Positions 32,248 through 41,235 of a DNA stretch of 41,235 bases are shown here, piece by piece. Both the position numbers and the translations under genes were made by a program. Numbering within the stretch: position 1 is the first letter of the stretch; every line of letters starts with the position of its first letter. The notes under the pieces are model-generated. The model saw nothing but the letters and a program-made list of their open reading frames with translations, was not told the origin of the DNA and made no database searches. This DNA comes from Candidatus Krumholzibacteriota bacterium (GTDB taxonomy: Bacteria; Krumholzibacteriota; Krumholzibacteriia; LZORAL124-64-63), in the NCBI GenBank assembly GCA_024275485.1, contig JAJRZA010000069.1:1-41235 (forward strand). Direction: 5' to 3'.

Positions 32248-33495
32248 GTGGCCAGCTTTGAACTAGTGCGCAATACTTTGACCCTTATCCTGGCCGGCGG
32301 TCAGGGTGAGCGGCTTTATCCCCTGACCAAAGACCGATCCAAACCTGCCGTGCCTTTTGGCGGTGCCTACCGCATCATTGATTTCACCCTTTCCAATTGT
32401 ATAAACAGCGGTTTGCGTCAAATTTATGTTTTGACCCAATACAAGAGCTTTAGCCTGGACAAGCATTTGCAGCGTGGCTGGAACGTTTTCAGTTACGAAG
32501 CCGGTGAGTTTTGTTACCGGATCCCCCCCCAGCATCGCATTGGCCAGAAGTGGTACGAAGGCACGGCCGATGCCGTCTATCAGAACATTTACCTGCTGGA
32601 AAACCGCAAACCTGAACACGTACTCCTGCTGTCCGGTGATCATATTTACCAGATGGATTACGGCAAGTTGCTGACTTTCCACGGAAATCACGGCGGTTCC
32701 ATGAGCCTCAGTTGCGCGGTGGTGCCCAAAGATGGTGCCGAAGAATTCGGCATTCTGGAAGTTGATGACAACTGGAAGGTGGTGGGATTTGAAGAAAAAC
32801 CCGCCGATCCCCGCACGATTCCCGGCGATCCCGAACACTGTTTGGTGAACATGGGTGTTTATATTTTCGACACCGACTGTCTTGTTCACGAATTGAGTGT
32901 CGATGCCAGAAAATCCCAAAGCCGAAACGATTTTGGCAAGGACATCATTCCTGCTCTTGTGAAGAAGGAGATGGTGTACGCCTATCCATTCCGCGACGAA
33001 GAAACCCTGGAGAGTTGCTACTGGCGGGACATTGGAACCCTGGACAGTTATTTTGAAACCACCATGGAGTTGGTCAGCCGGGAGCCTCGCTGCGATCTGT
33101 ATGACCCGAAATGGCGCTTCCGGGCCTGGCAGCCGCCACTTCCACCCTCAAAATCGGTGCATGGCTACACCGAAGACGGCACTCTGCCTGGCATTGTGGA
33201 GGACAGCATCGTCTCCAGTGGAACCATCGTTTCAGGTGGCAAGGTCGAACGTTCGGTCATCGGCAGAGGGGTGATGGTCAATTCCTACAGCCATGTGGTG
33301 GACAGCATCATCATGGATGACGTGGTCATCGGACGCAACGCGCACCTCAACCGCTGCATCGTGGACAAGAATGTTATTATTCCCGAAGGAATGCGCATTG
33401 GTTTTGACAGGGAAAAAGATTCCCAGCTCTTCAAGATTTCACCCTCCGGAGTGGTCGTCATTCCCAAGGGGATGGATCTGACGGGCATGGCTTGA
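32248..33495 (+). CDS. glgC: glucose-1-phosphate adenylyltransferase
   Basis: A 415-residue ADP-glucose pyrophosphorylase. The nucleotide-binding signature ILAGGQGERLYPLTKDRSKP is followed by AVPFGGAYRIIDFTLSNCIN, WYEGTADAVYQNIY and LLSGDHIYQMDYGKLL. The C-terminal left-handed beta-helix shows hexapeptide repeats (GTIVSGGKVERSVIGRGVMV). It makes ADP-glucose from Glc-1-P and ATP for GlgA. The GTG at 32248 has GGAGG six bases upstream, which decides the start over the longer open frame. It completes a galT-glgA-HK-RR-glgC run. Confidence 0.95.
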   Translation: MASFELVRNTLTLILAGGQGERLYPLTKDRSKPAVPFGGAYRIIDFTLSNCINSGLRQIYVLTQYKSFSLDKHLQRGWNVFSYEAGEFCYRIPPQHRIGQKWYEGTADAVYQNIYLLENRKPEHVLLLSGDHIYQMDYGKLLTFHGNHGGSMSLSCAVVPKDGAEEFGILEVDDNWKVVGFEEKPADPRTIPGDPEHCLVNMGVYIFDTDCLVHELSVDARKSQSRNDFGKDIIPALVKKEMVYAYPFRDEETLESCYWRDIGTLDSYFETTMELVSREPRCDLYDPKWRFRAWQPPLPPSKSVHGYTEDGTLPGIVEDSIVSSGTIVSGGKVERSVIGRGVMVNSYSHVVDSIIMDDVVIGRNAHLNRCIVDKNVIIPEGMRIGFDREKDSQLFKISPSGVVVIPKGMDLTGMA

Positions 33496-33497
33496 TG

Positions 33498-33510
33498 CCC
33501 CGGCCCGGGG
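33498..33510. terminator. short GC hairpin between convergent genes
   Basis: CCCCG/CGGGG (33498-33502 and 33506-33510) forms a 5-bp stem in the 22-base gap between the glgC and nitrilase stops. A weak, T-poor candidate. Confidence 0.3.
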
Positions 33511-33517
33511 TTGGGGC

Positions 33518-34327
33518 CTACCGATAAAATTCAGGACGGCGGTCAGCGAATAAATCGTTGGCTGCCGTAATTTTTTTATCAGTTTCAACAATGTTGATGG
33601 AGGCCGTGGCGGCACCGGTTTCGTTGTTGCCCAACCGGGACAGAATGCAGCCCCCTGGTGAGACCACCTGGCTGAGTCCGATAAATTCCAGCGGTGAATC
33701 GGTGCGCATTTCCCGGCCGATGCGGTTGGCCGTCACGGTGAAAACCCTGTTCTCAAGGCTGCGGGTGATCATCGCCTCGGGACACCAGGGCAAAACCAGA
33801 TTTGAAGGATGAGCAATAACTTGGGCACCCATCAGGGCGAGGGTGCGGGCCGCTTCGGGAAAAATCCAGTCAAAACATATCATCATGCCGACTTTGATGC
33901 CACAGGCCTCCACCACGGAAAAACCAAGATCTCCGGCATCGAATAATTTTTTCTCGTCCAGAAAGAGGTGGATTTTTCGGTAGATATCACGGGTGCCGTC
34001 TGGTCGGATGAGCACCGAACTGTTGAAGACTTTTTCCGACCTACCGCGAACCAGTTCGGCCACGCCGGCGATGATGGTGGTGCCGCTGGCCATGGCAATT
34101 TCGGTGAGCCTGGATGTGATGGGGCCCGGCTCCTGTCCGGGGTCAATCACCTCGGCCATGCTCCGCAGTTCATCCCGGTCACGGTACTGGTAGCCGGTGG
34201 CACACAACTCGGGCAGAACAGCCAGATCACATTCAGCAGGAAGCAGGCCGATCAGGTCGTGCAGGTTGCCCCCGATGTTACCGAATTTCGGTTGGTTCTG
34301 GATCGAAGCTACTTTGAGAGTTTGCAT
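33518..34327 (-). CDS. nitrilase-superfamily carbon-nitrogen hydrolase
   Basis: A 269-residue amidase/nitrilase-fold enzyme with the full catalytic triad: Glu40 in LAVLPELCATGY, Lys118 in DIYRKIHLF and Cys151 in VGMMICFDWIFPE. Length and spacing fit the superfamily. The branch (amidase, N-carbamoyl hydrolase, omega-amidase) cannot be fixed from sequence. ATG 34327 follows AAAGG by seven bases; a TTG five codons upstream is less likely. The gene begins eleven bases past the glycosyltransferase stop on the same strand, so the two are co-transcribed. Confidence 0.85.
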   Translation of the reverse strand: MQTLKVASIQNQPKFGNIGGNLHDLIGLLPAECDLAVLPELCATGYQYRDRDELRSMAEVIDPGQEPGPITSRLTEIAMASGTTIIAGVAELVRGRSEKVFNSSVLIRPDGTRDIYRKIHLFLDEKKLFDAGDLGFSVVEACGIKVGMMICFDWIFPEAARTLALMGAQVIAHPSNLVLPWCPEAMITRSLENRVFTVTANRIGREMRTDSPLEFIGLSQVVSPGGCILSRLGNNETGAATASINIVETDKKITAANDLFADRRPEFYR

Positions 34328-34338
34328 GGATGGGCCTT

Positions 34339-35442
34339 TCAATTTTCAACCATGTCGAGCCCGGTCAGTTTTTCCAAATGGTCGAGGGTTCTCTCCCTAT
34401 CAAAATTCTTTTGCACAAACTGGCGACCTTCAAGGCCAAATTGCCGGGCTTTTTCCGGATCCGCCAGCAGTTGATCGATGGCTTTGGCCAGGTTGTGCGC
34501 ATCATCCACGGGCACCAGAAGGCCTGATCGATTGTGGGTAACGATTTCAGGCAAACTGCTGGCATTGGCGGCGATGACAGGCACGCCACAGGCCAAGGCC
34601 TCGGCTGCCACCAAGCCAAAACCTTCACTCCGCGAAGGCATCACCAGGATGTTGATGTTCTGGTAGAACCCGGGCATGTTTTCAGTGACCCCGCCAATGA
34701 TGACCAGATGGGGATGACGGAGATTATTCCGCCATTGTTGCAAGCGAGATCTCATGGGTCCATCGCCGACCAAGTGCAGGGTTGGCCGGTTGGTGGGGTT
34801 TGTCGGTTCCATCGATGTTCCGGTTTGTTCCAGCAGCGTCCAGGCCTGCATCAATGAGACCAGACCTTTGCGGGAGATGAATTGGCCTGCAGAACCGATC
34901 ACATTTCGAGGCGCATATTCACCCGGACAAAACTTGTCCAGGTCGATGCCTTTGTAAAGGAGATGGACTTTGTTCGGGTCAAGCCAGGGCGCGCTCTTCA
35001 AAACGGTCATTCTGGTGGCATGGGAATTGACCAAAAGCCCAGTGGAGAGTTTGTTGAAGTACCACCGGTAATAAAGTTTGTCCTTCAATGGGAAATCACT
35101 TTCCCGGCTGCCCAGAATAATTGGCACTCCTGCCGTCCGCCCAGCCACTGCTGCGGCTTTCAAGTCCTTGGTCAGGTTGGTCAGGATTGAGGTCACATTT
35201 TCCTTGTGGAAATAGGCCGTCAGTTTGGCCAGGGTCCAGGGTGCGGCATCGAAGCGAATGGCCAGCGGCAGCACTTCAAGGCCCTCCTGCCGGCACCGTT
35301 GCAACAACTGGGAATCGGGTTGGGCAACCACACTGACACGGTGGCCTCGATTTTTCAAAGCCAGGGCCGTTTCCAGAAACCACACCTCGGCTCCACCCCA
35401 GGTGCGCAGGGAATTGACCAGGCAGAGGTGGGGTTGTGGCAT
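34339..35442 (-). CDS. GT4-family glycosyltransferase
   Basis: A 367-residue GT-B glycosyltransferase. The N-terminal donor/acceptor loop is LRTWGGAEVWFLETALAL. The C-terminal domain has GSAGQFISRKGLVSLMQAW, LHLVGDGPMRSRLQQ, and the GT4 E(x7)E motif NILVMPSRSEGFGLVAAEAL, ending GLLVPVDDAHNLA. No membrane helix is apparent. It would transfer a nucleotide sugar in cell-surface glycan or lipid synthesis. GGAG lies six bases before ATG. Forms a two-gene unit with the nitrilase. Confidence 0.85.
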   Translation of the reverse strand: MPQPHLCLVNSLRTWGGAEVWFLETALALKNRGHRVSVVAQPDSQLLQRCRQEGLEVLPLAIRFDAAPWTLAKLTAYFHKENVTSILTNLTKDLKAAAVAGRTAGVPIILGSRESDFPLKDKLYYRWYFNKLSTGLLVNSHATRMTVLKSAPWLDPNKVHLLYKGIDLDKFCPGEYAPRNVIGSAGQFISRKGLVSLMQAWTLLEQTGTSMEPTNPTNRPTLHLVGDGPMRSRLQQWRNNLRHPHLVIIGGVTENMPGFYQNINILVMPSRSEGFGLVAAEALACGVPVIAANASSLPEIVTHNRSGLLVPVDDAHNLAKAIDQLLADPEKARQFGLEGRQFVQKNFDRERTLDHLEKLTGLDMVEN

Positions 35443-35495
35443 GGTGGGCTCCGGTTGGTCGCCTCAAGGCCGTAAAACTTGAAGGCCAGGAAATC

Positions 35496-35846
35496 CTATT
35501 TGAGACTTGGTCCGTACTGGTTGTCGGACTCGCTGTCCTGCACCAGGAAATAGATCAGGACCAAACCGCCCAAGGGAATGAGGCAAACCAGGTACCACCA
35601 GCCGGAGCGGCCCGTATCATGCAGCCGGCGCACCGCCAAACTGATGGAGGGCACGAGGATCACCAAGCTGAAAATGCTGGATAAGATGCCATAACCGGAT
35701 TCGGCCGCATCCAGGGCCACGAAATCAATCCCATACATCACCAGGGTAATGATATAAACGAACAGAATGAAAAACCAGTACTCCGGGCGTCTGGCCCGTC
35801 CGCTGAAATCGGCAAAATTTTTGAGACCATCCAGAAAATAATTCAA
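35496..35846 (-). CDS. DUF805 membrane protein
   Basis: A 116-residue protein with three to four helices and the DUF805 marks: N-terminal LDGLKNFADFSGRARRPEYW, and VRRLHDTGRSGWWYL between the later helices, with a short acidic end (VQDSESDNQYGPS). The TTG at 35846 (MNYFLDG) follows AAAGG by eight bases and matches the usual family start, so the 24 extra residues of the longer frame are dropped. Function unknown; inner membrane. A promoter is seen at 35904-35932. Confidence 0.8.
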   Translation of the reverse strand: MNYFLDGLKNFADFSGRARRPEYWFFILFVYIITLVMYGIDFVALDAAESGYGILSSIFSLVILVPSISLAVRRLHDTGRSGWWYLVCLIPLGGLVLIYFLVQDSESDNQYGPSLK

Positions 35847-36200
35847 GACAATGTCCTTTTGTGGTACGCAATACAAGATCCCAGAGAACCTGCTGGAAAC
35901 CACACCATAGAGTACCATTCAGGGATTTTCAACCTATATGCAGGTCTTGAATAGGCAGTTCAAATTTATGGACAGAAGGCCCCACTCATTCGCATCACCC
36001 ACTCAATTGCCGCAAATTACCCCTGGTGGCGCCGGTTTTGTTTGCATCCGGGACGTTTGCCGAGGGGGCCAAAAGTGTGGTTTCTTTCAATCCAACGGTC
36101 AGAAACCACGCCCGCAGTTGCCATCTCACCCACTGTAGTTTACCCTTCCCAAAACTACCACCGCCCCATTCCAGCGAATTCACCAATCCCGGAGCCAACC
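35847..36200. other. 354-base divergent intergenic region
   Basis: It separates the DUF805 gene (minus) and dus (plus). It holds the minus-strand promoter at 35904-35932. The plus-strand half, about 36000-36190, is C/A-rich without a convincing promoter, RNA fold or ORF with a ribosome site. The open frame extending dus upstream to 36042 looks non-coding in composition. Confidence 0.5.
35904..35932 (-). promoter_or_regulatory. promoter of the DUF805 gene
   Basis: On the minus strand TTGAAA (35932-35927), 17 bases, TATGGT (35909-35904), about 60 bases before the TTG start. Confidence 0.45.
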
Positions 36201-37280
36201 TTGTCGAAGCCCAACCAACCAAACACCATAAACCCACCTTCGGGCAATCTGGAACGCAAACCGGTGCGCATCGACCCACGGGTGCCCTGGCTGGCCGACA
36301 CCAGACGCATGCTCTCACCCATGAGCGGCGTAACCGACCGTCCGTTCCGTGATATCTGCCGTCCTTTTGGGGTGGACATGGGATTCTGTGAATTTGCATC
36401 GGCGTCCGGGCTCATGTTCGACAGCGAAGCCACCTGGCGGTTGGTTGACACCGATGGTGAAGAGGGCCGCGTCGGCATTCAGATTTTCGGTGCCGACCCT
36501 GAGCACATGGCCACCGCCGCCCGGCTTCTCAACAAAAAGCACATGGACGTTTTGGATATCAACTTTGGTTGTCCTGCCAAGAAAGTCGTCAAGAAATGTG
36601 GTGGCAGCGCCCTGCTGGCCGACCTGCCCTTGTTGGAAAAAATTATGCACGCGGTGATCGATGCCAGCGAGGCTCCTGTCACCGCCAAAATCCGCACGGG
36701 TTGGGATGAAGCCTCGGTCAACTGCAACGAAGTAGGGCTTTTGCTGCAGGAAGCGGGCTTGCCCTGGGTGACCATTCACGGTCGTACCAAGGCCCAAAAG
36801 TACCGGGGGGAAGCAAACTGGGACCACATCGCCGATCTGGTGGAAACCCTGGATATCCCGGTCATCGGCAACGGTGATGTGGTCGATGGCGAGTCCTACC
36901 GACGTATGGTGCAGCACACCCGTTGCCATGGTGTAATGATTGGTCGCGGAGCCATCGGGCACCCCTGGATTTTTGAACAGATGCGGGCGGTGGACGAAAA
37001 CCTGCCCGACCCGGTGATTGATTTCAGTGAAATGTGCAGGGTGACCATCCAACACATTTTGGGTGAAGTCGCTTTGCGGGGACCCAGAACCGGTTGCTAC
37101 GTGGTGCGCAAACATATTGCCAAGTGTTTCAAAGGGTATCCGGGGGCGGCCCATTTGCGCCGACGGCTATTCAACACCGAAGATGCCGATGAAATGATTG
37201 CCATCCTGAGCGAGGCCGCCGCTGCAGGCGACCCCAGGGTGGGGCTCTCAGCACCTGATTCGGATGGGGAACAGAAATGA
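36201..37280 (+). CDS. dus: tRNA-dihydrouridine synthase (DusB-like)
   Basis: A 359-residue FMN-dependent Dus enzyme that reduces uridines in tRNA D-loops with NADPH. Motifs: MLSPMSGVTDRPFR, VGIQIFGADPEHM, DINFGCPAKKVVKKCGGSAL (catalytic Cys124), ITVHGR-like VTIHGRTKAQKY, VIGNGDVVDGESY and GVMIGRGAIGHPWIF. The TTG at 36201 has GGAG six bases upstream; the open frame before it is not Dus-like. A 20-residue N-terminal tail precedes the domain. The stop overlaps the ATG of the lipoprotein gene (ATGA), so this starts a three-gene coupled run. Confidence 0.9.
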   Translation: MSKPNQPNTINPPSGNLERKPVRIDPRVPWLADTRRMLSPMSGVTDRPFRDICRPFGVDMGFCEFASASGLMFDSEATWRLVDTDGEEGRVGIQIFGADPEHMATAARLLNKKHMDVLDINFGCPAKKVVKKCGGSALLADLPLLEKIMHAVIDASEAPVTAKIRTGWDEASVNCNEVGLLLQEAGLPWVTIHGRTKAQKYRGEANWDHIADLVETLDIPVIGNGDVVDGESYRRMVQHTRCHGVMIGRGAIGHPWIFEQMRAVDENLPDPVIDFSEMCRVTIQHILGEVALRGPRTGCYVVRKHIAKCFKGYPGAAHLRRRLFNTEDADEMIAILSEAAAAGDPRVGLSAPDSDGEQK

Positions 37281-38044
37281 TGCGTTTCAAATTTATTCCT
37301 GTGGCACTGGTTTTCCTGGCTCTGGGTGTTGGTTGCGCCAAGCAGGTGGCCAGGCAAGGAGCCGACACCGATGCGCCCGGCCAGGGGCACTCCCTTGAAC
37401 ACACGGTGGCTGAAGGAGAAACCCTGCGCCGCATCGCCGACAACTATTTCGGCGATCCCGACCTGGCGGACCTGATCGCCACCCGCAACGGCATCACCGA
37501 TCCCGATCGCATTGTACCGGGCTCGGTGTTGATACTGGATTTTGACGAAAGTCAGTGGCAGGGTGCCAGCCGACGTTCGGTGGCTCTCGATGCCTACAAC
37601 AAGGGTGTCGATTTGATGGCCCAGGATCGTCTGGCTGAGGCCGAAAAACAGTTCCGACTGGCCCTCCAAACCGCACCCGATTTGCAGTCGGCCAGCTACA
37701 ACCTGGCCCTGGTGCTTTCCCGCCGGGGAAAGAACAGCGAGGCCCTGGTTATTTTGGAAAAGCTCACCGATGCCCGGCCGGAAGTTACCGACTTCAACTT
37801 TGCCCGGGGCCATTGCCTGTTCCAGTTGACCCGTTTTGCCGAAGCGGCCACTCAATTTGAAACGGTCCTGAAGATTGATGCCGGTCACAAGCGGGCGGCC
37901 TTTGGATTGGCCAGAAGCCTGCAGGAGGATGGGCAAAAGGATAAAGCCAGAGAGGCCTGGAAACGTTATCTGGAACTGGACAGCACCTCCAGTTGGGCCG
38001 ATGTGGCCCAGCGGAACCTTCGGAAACTACGTGATGGCTCCTGA
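37277..38044 (+). CDS. LysM-TPR lipoprotein
   Basis: A 255-residue lipoprotein: signal IPVALVFLALGVGC with lipidation Cys20, a LysM domain (about 43-90: HTVAEGETLRRIADNYFGDP to IVPGSVLILD), then about four TPR-type repeats (105-245, for example YNKGVDLMAQDRLAEAEKQF). LysM binds peptidoglycan and TPRs bind protein partners, so it is likely a periplasmic scaffold. The ATG overlaps the dus stop. The 3' end overlaps the next ATG by 11 bases. Confidence 0.85.
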   Translation: MMRFKFIPVALVFLALGVGCAKQVARQGADTDAPGQGHSLEHTVAEGETLRRIADNYFGDPDLADLIATRNGITDPDRIVPGSVLILDFDESQWQGASRRSVALDAYNKGVDLMAQDRLAEAEKQFRLALQTAPDLQSASYNLALVLSRRGKNSEALVILEKLTDARPEVTDFNFARGHCLFQLTRFAEAATQFETVLKIDAGHKRAAFGLARSLQEDGQKDKAREAWKRYLELDSTSSWADVAQRNLRKLRDGS

Positions 38045-39371
38045 ACCGGAGATCCTTCTCGAACTTGAAAACTGGTCGCTGGTGCGCCGTCAAGGTGGCC
38101 GGGAAATCACCTTGCTCGACAAAATTAATCTGCGCCTCACTCGCGGACGCTGGCTGGCTGTTTTGGGGGCCAATGGTTCAGGAAAAAGTTCCCTGCTGAA
38201 ATACCTCGCTTCCGAAGAATCTCCCCTGGCCGAAGAAACGGCCATCATGTTTCAGGACCCCGACGATCAGATCATCGCCAGCACGGTGAACCGGGAATTG
38301 ACCCTGGGTCGCGAAACCCTGCAGCCTGGTCCGATGTTGGACAAGTTCAGTCTCTCTGGTTTGGGTGGTCTGGATCCACGGCTTCTATCGGCCGGACAGA
38401 AGCAACGTTTGGTCCTGGCCGTGGCCCTCGCCGGTGATCCCCAGGTCCTTTTGGCTGACGAGCCCACAGCCTTGCAGGACGGTCAACAGGCGGCCTGGAT
38501 TCTCCAACAGTTGGCAGCTTGGCTCCACCATTCGGATCGCACCCTGATTACGGCCACCTGCTCCCGCCAGGAAGCGATTCGGGCCCATGAGATCCTGGTT
38601 CTCGACCACGGCCAGGTGATCCTTCATGGACCCACCGAAGAATTCATACACGACCCACGGGTTGTAGCTCTGTTGGGCGAGGGCATACAGGATGAGTCGC
38701 TCAAGGTGCCGTGGGATTTTTCCAAAGATTCCGATGATCCGGTGCTGAGAATCAGCGACCTCACATGTCACTTTCAAGGCCCCGGCGGAGGATTCCATAT
38801 TCCCCACCTGCGCCTTTCTTGCGGTCGACGTTTGGGCATCACTGGGAGAAATGGCAGTGGCAAAAGTACTCTGCTGGCGGCTTGTGCCGGAGTCCGCAAA
38901 CCAGACGGTGGTCAAATCATGTTGGCCGGCCATCAAATGTATGGCAGGCGAAATCCTGATTTGGACCATGGCCTGGCCATGCTGGCGCCTCAATTTCCCG
39001 AATACCTTTTCACCCGGGAAACAGTGGCTCGGGAAATTGCTGTTGATTCGGCCCTCCAGGCCCTACCGGTCCATGATTTTCTGCAAGAAATGGGACTGGA
39101 TCCTGCCCTGGAAAGCGGCAATCCCCACAGCTTGAGCAGCGGCCAACGGCGCCGTCTGGCCCTGGGGATGGTTCTTTTTTCCGGTCGTCCCCTGTTGCTC
39201 CTGGATGAGCCCACCGCTGCTTTGGATCGTCAAGGACGGCAGAGAGTCCTGGAATTGCTGGCGGATTTGCCTTCGCAGGCGATCTTGATCATCGCTTCCC
39301 ACGATCAGGATCTCCTGGCTGCGGCGGGGTGTTCTATCATGAATCTGGATGATCATTACCTGGATTCCTGA
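38034..39371 (+). CDS. fused double EcfA/CbiO-type ABC ATPase
   Basis: A 445-residue protein with two tandem ABC domains, like fused EcfA1-EcfA2 of energy-coupling-factor transporters. Domain 1: Walker A GANGSGKSS (45-53), Q-loop FQDPDDQI, signature LSAGQ, Walker B VLLADE. Domain 2: Walker A GRNGSGKST (271-279), Q-loop region APQFPEYLF, signature LSSGQ, Walker B LLLLDE and switch His423 (ASHDQ). In domain 1 the switch His is replaced (TATCSRQE, Cys176) and the D-loop is ALQD rather than ALD, so one ATP site may be impaired. No EcfT or substrate-binding S component is nearby, so vitamin or metal substrate is unknown. The start overlaps the lipoprotein gene. Confidence 0.85.
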   Translation: MAPEPEILLELENWSLVRRQGGREITLLDKINLRLTRGRWLAVLGANGSGKSSLLKYLASEESPLAEETAIMFQDPDDQIIASTVNRELTLGRETLQPGPMLDKFSLSGLGGLDPRLLSAGQKQRLVLAVALAGDPQVLLADEPTALQDGQQAAWILQQLAAWLHHSDRTLITATCSRQEAIRAHEILVLDHGQVILHGPTEEFIHDPRVVALLGEGIQDESLKVPWDFSKDSDDPVLRISDLTCHFQGPGGGFHIPHLRLSCGRRLGITGRNGSGKSTLLAACAGVRKPDGGQIMLAGHQMYGRRNPDLDHGLAMLAPQFPEYLFTRETVAREIAVDSALQALPVHDFLQEMGLDPALESGNPHSLSSGQRRRLALGMVLFSGRPLLLLDEPTAALDRQGRQRVLELLADLPSQAILIIASHDQDLLAAAGCSIMNLDDHYLDS

Positions 39372-39410
39372 ATCCCTGCCATAGGGTGCAAAATTGCGGA
39401 CACAATTCCC

Positions 39411-41067
<1,657 letters not shown>

Positions 41068-41090
41068 TTCTTTTGAGGTCATTGCGCGAT

Positions 41091-41100
41091 TGTTCGAACA
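41091..41100. promoter_or_regulatory. perfect 10-bp palindrome
   Basis: TGTTCGAACA lies in the 101-base gap between pyrB and the next gene. It could be an operator half-site pair for a dimeric regulator; nothing else supports this. Confidence 0.2.
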
Positions 41101-41168
41101 TCCGACAGACATTCAAATAACCCCGGTGGCCATATTGAGGGTCCCGGCTACCAGAAAGAGGCTGGACA

Positions 41169-41235
41169 ATGGAGTGGAGCTGGCAGCGCATTCCCGCCGA
41201 ATATGTGGTCAACAACATCAAGCTGTGCCGCAACG
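41169..41235 (+). CDS. start of an unrecognised gene, cut by the window end
   Basis: An ATG seven bases after AGAGG opens a frame (MEWSWQRIPAEYVVNNIKLC) that runs to the last base. Twenty-two residues are visible, too few to place. It is not the start of a dihydroorotase. Given its 101-base distance from pyrB it may be outside the pyr operon. Confidence 0.45.
   Translation, partial: MEWSWQRIPAEYVVNNIKLCRN

Overview
The window reads as chromosomal DNA of a Gram-negative, probably anaerobic or facultative bacterium. Evidence for an outer membrane: a Tsx-like channel, two lipobox lipoproteins and an LA_2272-type surface repeat protein. Evidence for low-oxygen metabolism: a single-chain pyruvate:ferredoxin oxidoreductase, an eight-heme cytochrome c and a ferredoxin-NADP reductase. 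Glycogen genes are also present. The mix suits an uncultured lineage of the FCB/Krumholzibacteria/Eisenbacteria kind, but that placement is inference. No phage, transposase, rRNA, tRNA or CRISPR array was seen. TTG and GTG starts are common.

Left part (1-14,700). At 33-1010 (minus) a truncated cystathionine gamma-synthase/lyase-type gene lies behind a complete attenuator: promoter, a short leader ORF rich in Met codons, mutually exclusive hairpins and an intrinsic terminator. Next is a peroxiredoxin whose peroxidatic Cys codon is UGA, a probable selenoprotein with a SECIS-like hairpin. Then come a DUF2007 zinc-ribbon protein, an S41 protease lipoprotein, a LolA-like periplasmic protein and a BaiN/HI0933 flavoprotein. 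A Tsx channel is divergent from an NCS2 purine permease. An NSS sodium symporter, Fpr, an octaheme cytochrome c and a beta-solenoid repeat protein follow, then a decayed VOC gene and two tiny overlapping membrane genes.

Middle part (14,672-27,300). PFOR and two minus-strand genes of unknown function are followed by a P-loop ATPase gene interrupted by TAA, an endonuclease/exonuclease/phosphatase protein, a flavin reductase-like protein and a cupin. An M16 metalloprotease is divergent from a methyltransferase/polysaccharide deacetylase pair.

Right part (27,292-41,235). A galT-like gene with an in-frame TAA, glgA, a PAS-GAF histidine kinase, a single-domain response regulator and glgC form one plus-strand run centred on storage carbohydrate. 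A nitrilase/glycosyltransferase pair and a DUF805 protein lie on the minus strand. dus, a LysM-TPR lipoprotein and a fused EcfA-type ATPase overlap end to end. pyrR-pyrB is preceded by its own promoter and attenuator.

The most notable signals are the Met-codon leader attenuator, the UGA-encoded peroxiredoxin, the pyrR leader, and two conserved genes each interrupted by a single in-frame TAA.
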